Source of the DNA: Sulfuricurvum sp. IAE1 | GTDB taxonomy: Bacteria > Campylobacterota > Campylobacteria > Campylobacterales > Sulfurimonadaceae | Direction: 5' to 3' | Length of the DNA: 7,495 nt | Assembly (NCBI GenBank): GCA_945867285.1 | Contig: CAMBHX010000081.1 | Location: 1-7,495 of the forward strand | Shown: positions 5,613 to 7,495 of the stretch, one piece after another | Numbering within the stretch: position 1 is the stretch's first letter | Layout of the letters: the number at the start of each line of letters is the position of its first letter | Position numbers and translations under genes: made by a program | Notes under the pieces: generated by a model | The model's database searches: none | The model's input: the letters and a program-made list of their open reading frames with translations, nothing else | What the model was told of the DNA's origin: nothing

Positions 5613-6899
5613 ATGTCGGCTCAACCTCACGAAATATTCAATTTTACAGAGACTAGTGATGCATGTATCAAGTGTGGTAAATGTATCCCTGTCTGTACGA
5701 TTCATAATGTCAATGCTGATGAAGTAACCTCTCCTCGTGGATTTATTGATCTTTTGGGGGCGTATCAGCGTGGTCAACTAGAGCTTGACTTTAACGCCAA
5801 AGAGATTTTTGAGAGCTGTTTTTTGTGCACCAACTGTACTGATGTGTGTCCCAAAGCATTGGCAACGGATATGGTCATCGAGCAAGTACGTGCCGATATT
5901 GCACAAAAGTTTGGGATTGCATGGTTCAAGAGAGCCTTTTTCTATCTCCTTCGCCACCGGTTTACCATGGATATTCTCTTCAAGATGGGGTACGTGTTTC
6001 AAACGTGCGGGTTTAAAATTAAAGCAGAGATTGACTCGATGGAACCACGTTTTACGTTGCCAATCATCAAAAAAGACCGTCTTTTACCTTCTATGGGCAA
6101 GACGTCGTTTCTCAATAGCTATCCTGAAAATATCTCTAATGGTGGAAAGCGTCGTGTGGCAATTTTCATCGGATGTTTGGGGAACTATAACTATACAAAA
6201 ATCGGTGATGGTTTGGTGGAAATTTTAGAAGCATTGAATATTGATGTTTTTATCCCCAAAAAACAGCTTTGTTGTGGTGCACCTGCTTATTTTACGGGTG
6301 ATTTTGCCACCGTTGACCATAATGCCAAGAAAAATATTGAGTATTTCGAGAGCTTTATTGATGAAGTAGAAGCGATAATCATCCCGGAAGCTACGTGCAG
6401 TGCGATGATTAAAATCGACTATGACCATTATTTTCACGACCAACCGCAGTGGAAGCAGCGGGCAAACAAACTCAAAAGTAAAATTTTTATGGCGACCGAG
6501 TGGTTGGAGCAAAACACTGATTTAAAAGCTGTTTTGGCAACCAAAGAAAAAAGTAGTACTGCAGTGACCTATCATGATCCTTGTCATGCTCGTAAAATGC
6601 AAAGTGTTTACAAAGAACCACGGTCGTTGATAGAACAAAATTACACGATTAAAGAGATGAGCGACCCTAATGTTTGTTGTGGATTTGGCGGTGTAACGAT
6701 GCAAACAGAGAAGTTCCATTTTGCGCAAGCTGCCGGACGGCCTAAAGCTGCCATGATTGCCAAGTCGGGTGCTGCAATTGTCAGTGCGGAGTGTAGTGCG
6801 TGCCGTATGCAGATTAATAATTCTTTATATGAGGCAAATGTCGACGTGGTGTTTAAAAATCCCATTGAGCTTATAGCACAGGCGTTGAAGGGAAAATAA
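5613..6899 (+). CDS. Fe-S oxidoreductase subunit of the GlpC/GlcF/LutA type
   Basis: The 428-residue product starts with two [4Fe-4S] motifs of the form CxxCxxCxxxC (C18, C21, C24, C28 and C69, C72, C75, C79). It then has two cysteine-rich CCG domains: the first with GC188, CC220-221 and C262, the second with HDPCH (C324), CC355-356 and C394/C397. The CCG motifs bind further metal or haem-type cofactors in this family. Relatives pass electrons from glycerol-3-phosphate, glycolate or lactate dehydrogenases to quinone or to heterodisulfide. No flavin dehydrogenase partner lies in this window, so the substrate cannot be assigned. Its start is two bases after hemN, without a clear ribosome site, which points to translational coupling. 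I recall the same hemN/Fe-S order in Helicobacter pylori (HP0665-HP0666, the second annotated GlpC) and Campylobacter. A link to haem synthesis is therefore possible, but is inferred from position only. Confidence 0.85.
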   Translation: MSAQPHEIFNFTETSDACIKCGKCIPVCTIHNVNADEVTSPRGFIDLLGAYQRGQLELDFNAKEIFESCFLCTNCTDVCPKALATDMVIEQVRADIAQKFGIAWFKRAFFYLLRHRFTMDILFKMGYVFQTCGFKIKAEIDSMEPRFTLPIIKKDRLLPSMGKTSFLNSYPENISNGGKRRVAIFIGCLGNYNYTKIGDGLVEILEALNIDVFIPKKQLCCGAPAYFTGDFATVDHNAKKNIEYFESFIDEVEAIIIPEATCSAMIKIDYDHYFHDQPQWKQRANKLKSKIFMATEWLEQNTDLKAVLATKEKSSTAVTYHDPCHARKMQSVYKEPRSLIEQNYTIKEMSDPNVCCGFGGVTMQTEKFHFAQAAGRPKAAMIAKSGAAIVSAECSACRMQINNSLYEANVDVVFKNPIELIAQALKGK

Positions 6900-6904
6900 T
6901 AACC

Positions 6905-7495
6905 ATGGAATACTGGAATCATATCTACGAACATTTTAATCCGATTGCATTTAATGTGTTTTCCATACCTGTTCACTGGTATGGGTTAATGTATGTTTTG
7001 TCATTGTTAGTAGCACTAGTAATAGCCAAATGGATTGTCAAAAAAGATGGCATAGAACTTTCGGGTAAACAGCTTGATGATTATTTTATTTATGCTGAAA
7101 TCGGGGTTATTGTCGGGGCACGATTGGGGTATATCCTCTTTTATGATACCCATACGATGTATTATCTGACTCAACCATGGCAGATTTTTAATCCGTTTAT
7201 GGATGGAAAGTTTGTGGGAATTCGTGGGATGAGTTTTCACGGGGCAATCTTTGGATTTTTGATTGCATCATTGTTGTACAGCAGGCGTCACAAAGTTTCT
7301 TTTGGTATGTTGATGGATTTAGTCGCAGTATCAGTACCGTTGGGGTATGTGTTTGGGCGTATTGGTAATTTTCTCAATCAAGAGTTGGTGGGACGTGCAA
7401 CGGACGTGCCGTGGGGGATTTATGTGGGAGATATGCTACGACACCCTTCTCAGCTCTATGAAGCGTTTATAGAAGGGATTGTAGTATTTGTTATC
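6905..7495 (+). CDS. lgt: Prolipoprotein diacylglyceryl transferase (3' partial)
   Basis: The first 197 residues are present; the frame stays open to the last base of the window. Lgt is an inner-membrane enzyme that moves diacylglycerol from phosphatidylglycerol to the cysteine of the lipobox in prolipoproteins, the first step of lipoprotein maturation. Visible hallmarks are the early FSIPVHWYGLMY (19-30), GARLGYILFY (71-80), MSFHG (109-113, with the conserved histidine H112), and the family signature GRIGNFLNQELVGR (151-164, with R152, N155 and E160), then HPSQLYEA (180-187). Several hydrophobic segments (around 20-41, 63-80, 110-125, 136-150 and 187 onward) agree with a polytopic protein. 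The ATG at 6905 lies five bases after the Fe-S gene stop, and GAAGGGA at 6887-6893 can serve as ribosome site at a rather long spacing. It probably shares the hemN transcript. The part with the C-terminal conserved arginine is outside the window. Confidence 0.95.
   Translation, partial: MEYWNHIYEHFNPIAFNVFSIPVHWYGLMYVLSLLVALVIAKWIVKKDGIELSGKQLDDYFIYAEIGVIVGARLGYILFYDTHTMYYLTQPWQIFNPFMDGKFVGIRGMSFHGAIFGFLIASLLYSRRHKVSFGMLMDLVAVSVPLGYVFGRIGNFLNQELVGRATDVPWGIYVGDMLRHPSQLYEAFIEGIVVFVI

Noticed and set aside
5785..6228. Plus-strand frame of 147 codons inside the Fe-S protein gene, and minus-strand frames at 6225-6512 and 6641-6976
   Set aside because: Out-of-frame shadows of a gene with full cysteine motifs; no recognisable domains in the alternative products.
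5613..6899. Specific naming as glcF, glpC or lutA
   Set aside because: All three share the same two-cluster plus CCG architecture and no dehydrogenase gene is nearby to decide between them.

Overview
The window looks like a piece of a chromosome from a Campylobacterota (epsilonproteobacterial) species, possibly a Sulfurimonas/Sulfuricurvum-like free-living relative. This is inferred from the AT-rich spacers, the TATAAT-type -10 boxes without a clear -35, the short epsilon-type ExbB/ExbD pair, and a HemN gene followed directly by an Fe-S/CCG protein gene, a pair I recall from Helicobacter and Campylobacter. No rRNA or other phylogenetic marker is present, so genus is not established.

Layout, left to right. 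(1) Positions 1-387 hold the C-terminal end of a protein with an RTX-type glycine/aspartate repeat, probably a large type I secretion substrate. A good intrinsic terminator (421-440) follows. (2) A promoter-like -10 box and a clear ribosome binding site lead into a predicted exported protein (540-1946) made almost entirely of 15 consecutive 23-residue MORN-type repeats. (3) After a 98-base spacer with a perfect 11-bp hairpin, the minus strand carries a compact exbB-exbD-tonB operon (3960 down to 2045), the complete inner-membrane energising module for TonB-dependent outer-membrane uptake. Its TonB linker contains a tandem ~60-residue duplication. (4) An AT-rich 285-base divergent spacer (3961-4245) holds promoters for both directions and two perfect inverted repeats, one of them in the exbB leader. 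(5) The plus strand then carries hemN, a gene for a two-cluster Fe-S protein of the GlpC/GlcF/LutA type, and the first 197 codons of lgt. These are packed with 2- and 5-base gaps and so are probably co-transcribed.

How the genes relate: ExbB-ExbD-TonB converts proton-motive force into work at outer-membrane receptors (typically for iron complexes, haem or nickel), HemN makes protoporphyrinogen IX without oxygen for haem synthesis, and Lgt starts lipoprotein maturation. The Fe-S protein has no dehydrogenase partner in view. Its tight pairing with hemN suggests, without proof, a role in electron transfer near haem synthesis. Nothing here is clearly a mobile element, CRISPR array, RNA gene or new defence system. 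The most unusual items are the exported MORN array, the duplicated TonB linker, the two palindromes upstream of exbB, and the hemN/Fe-S pairing.
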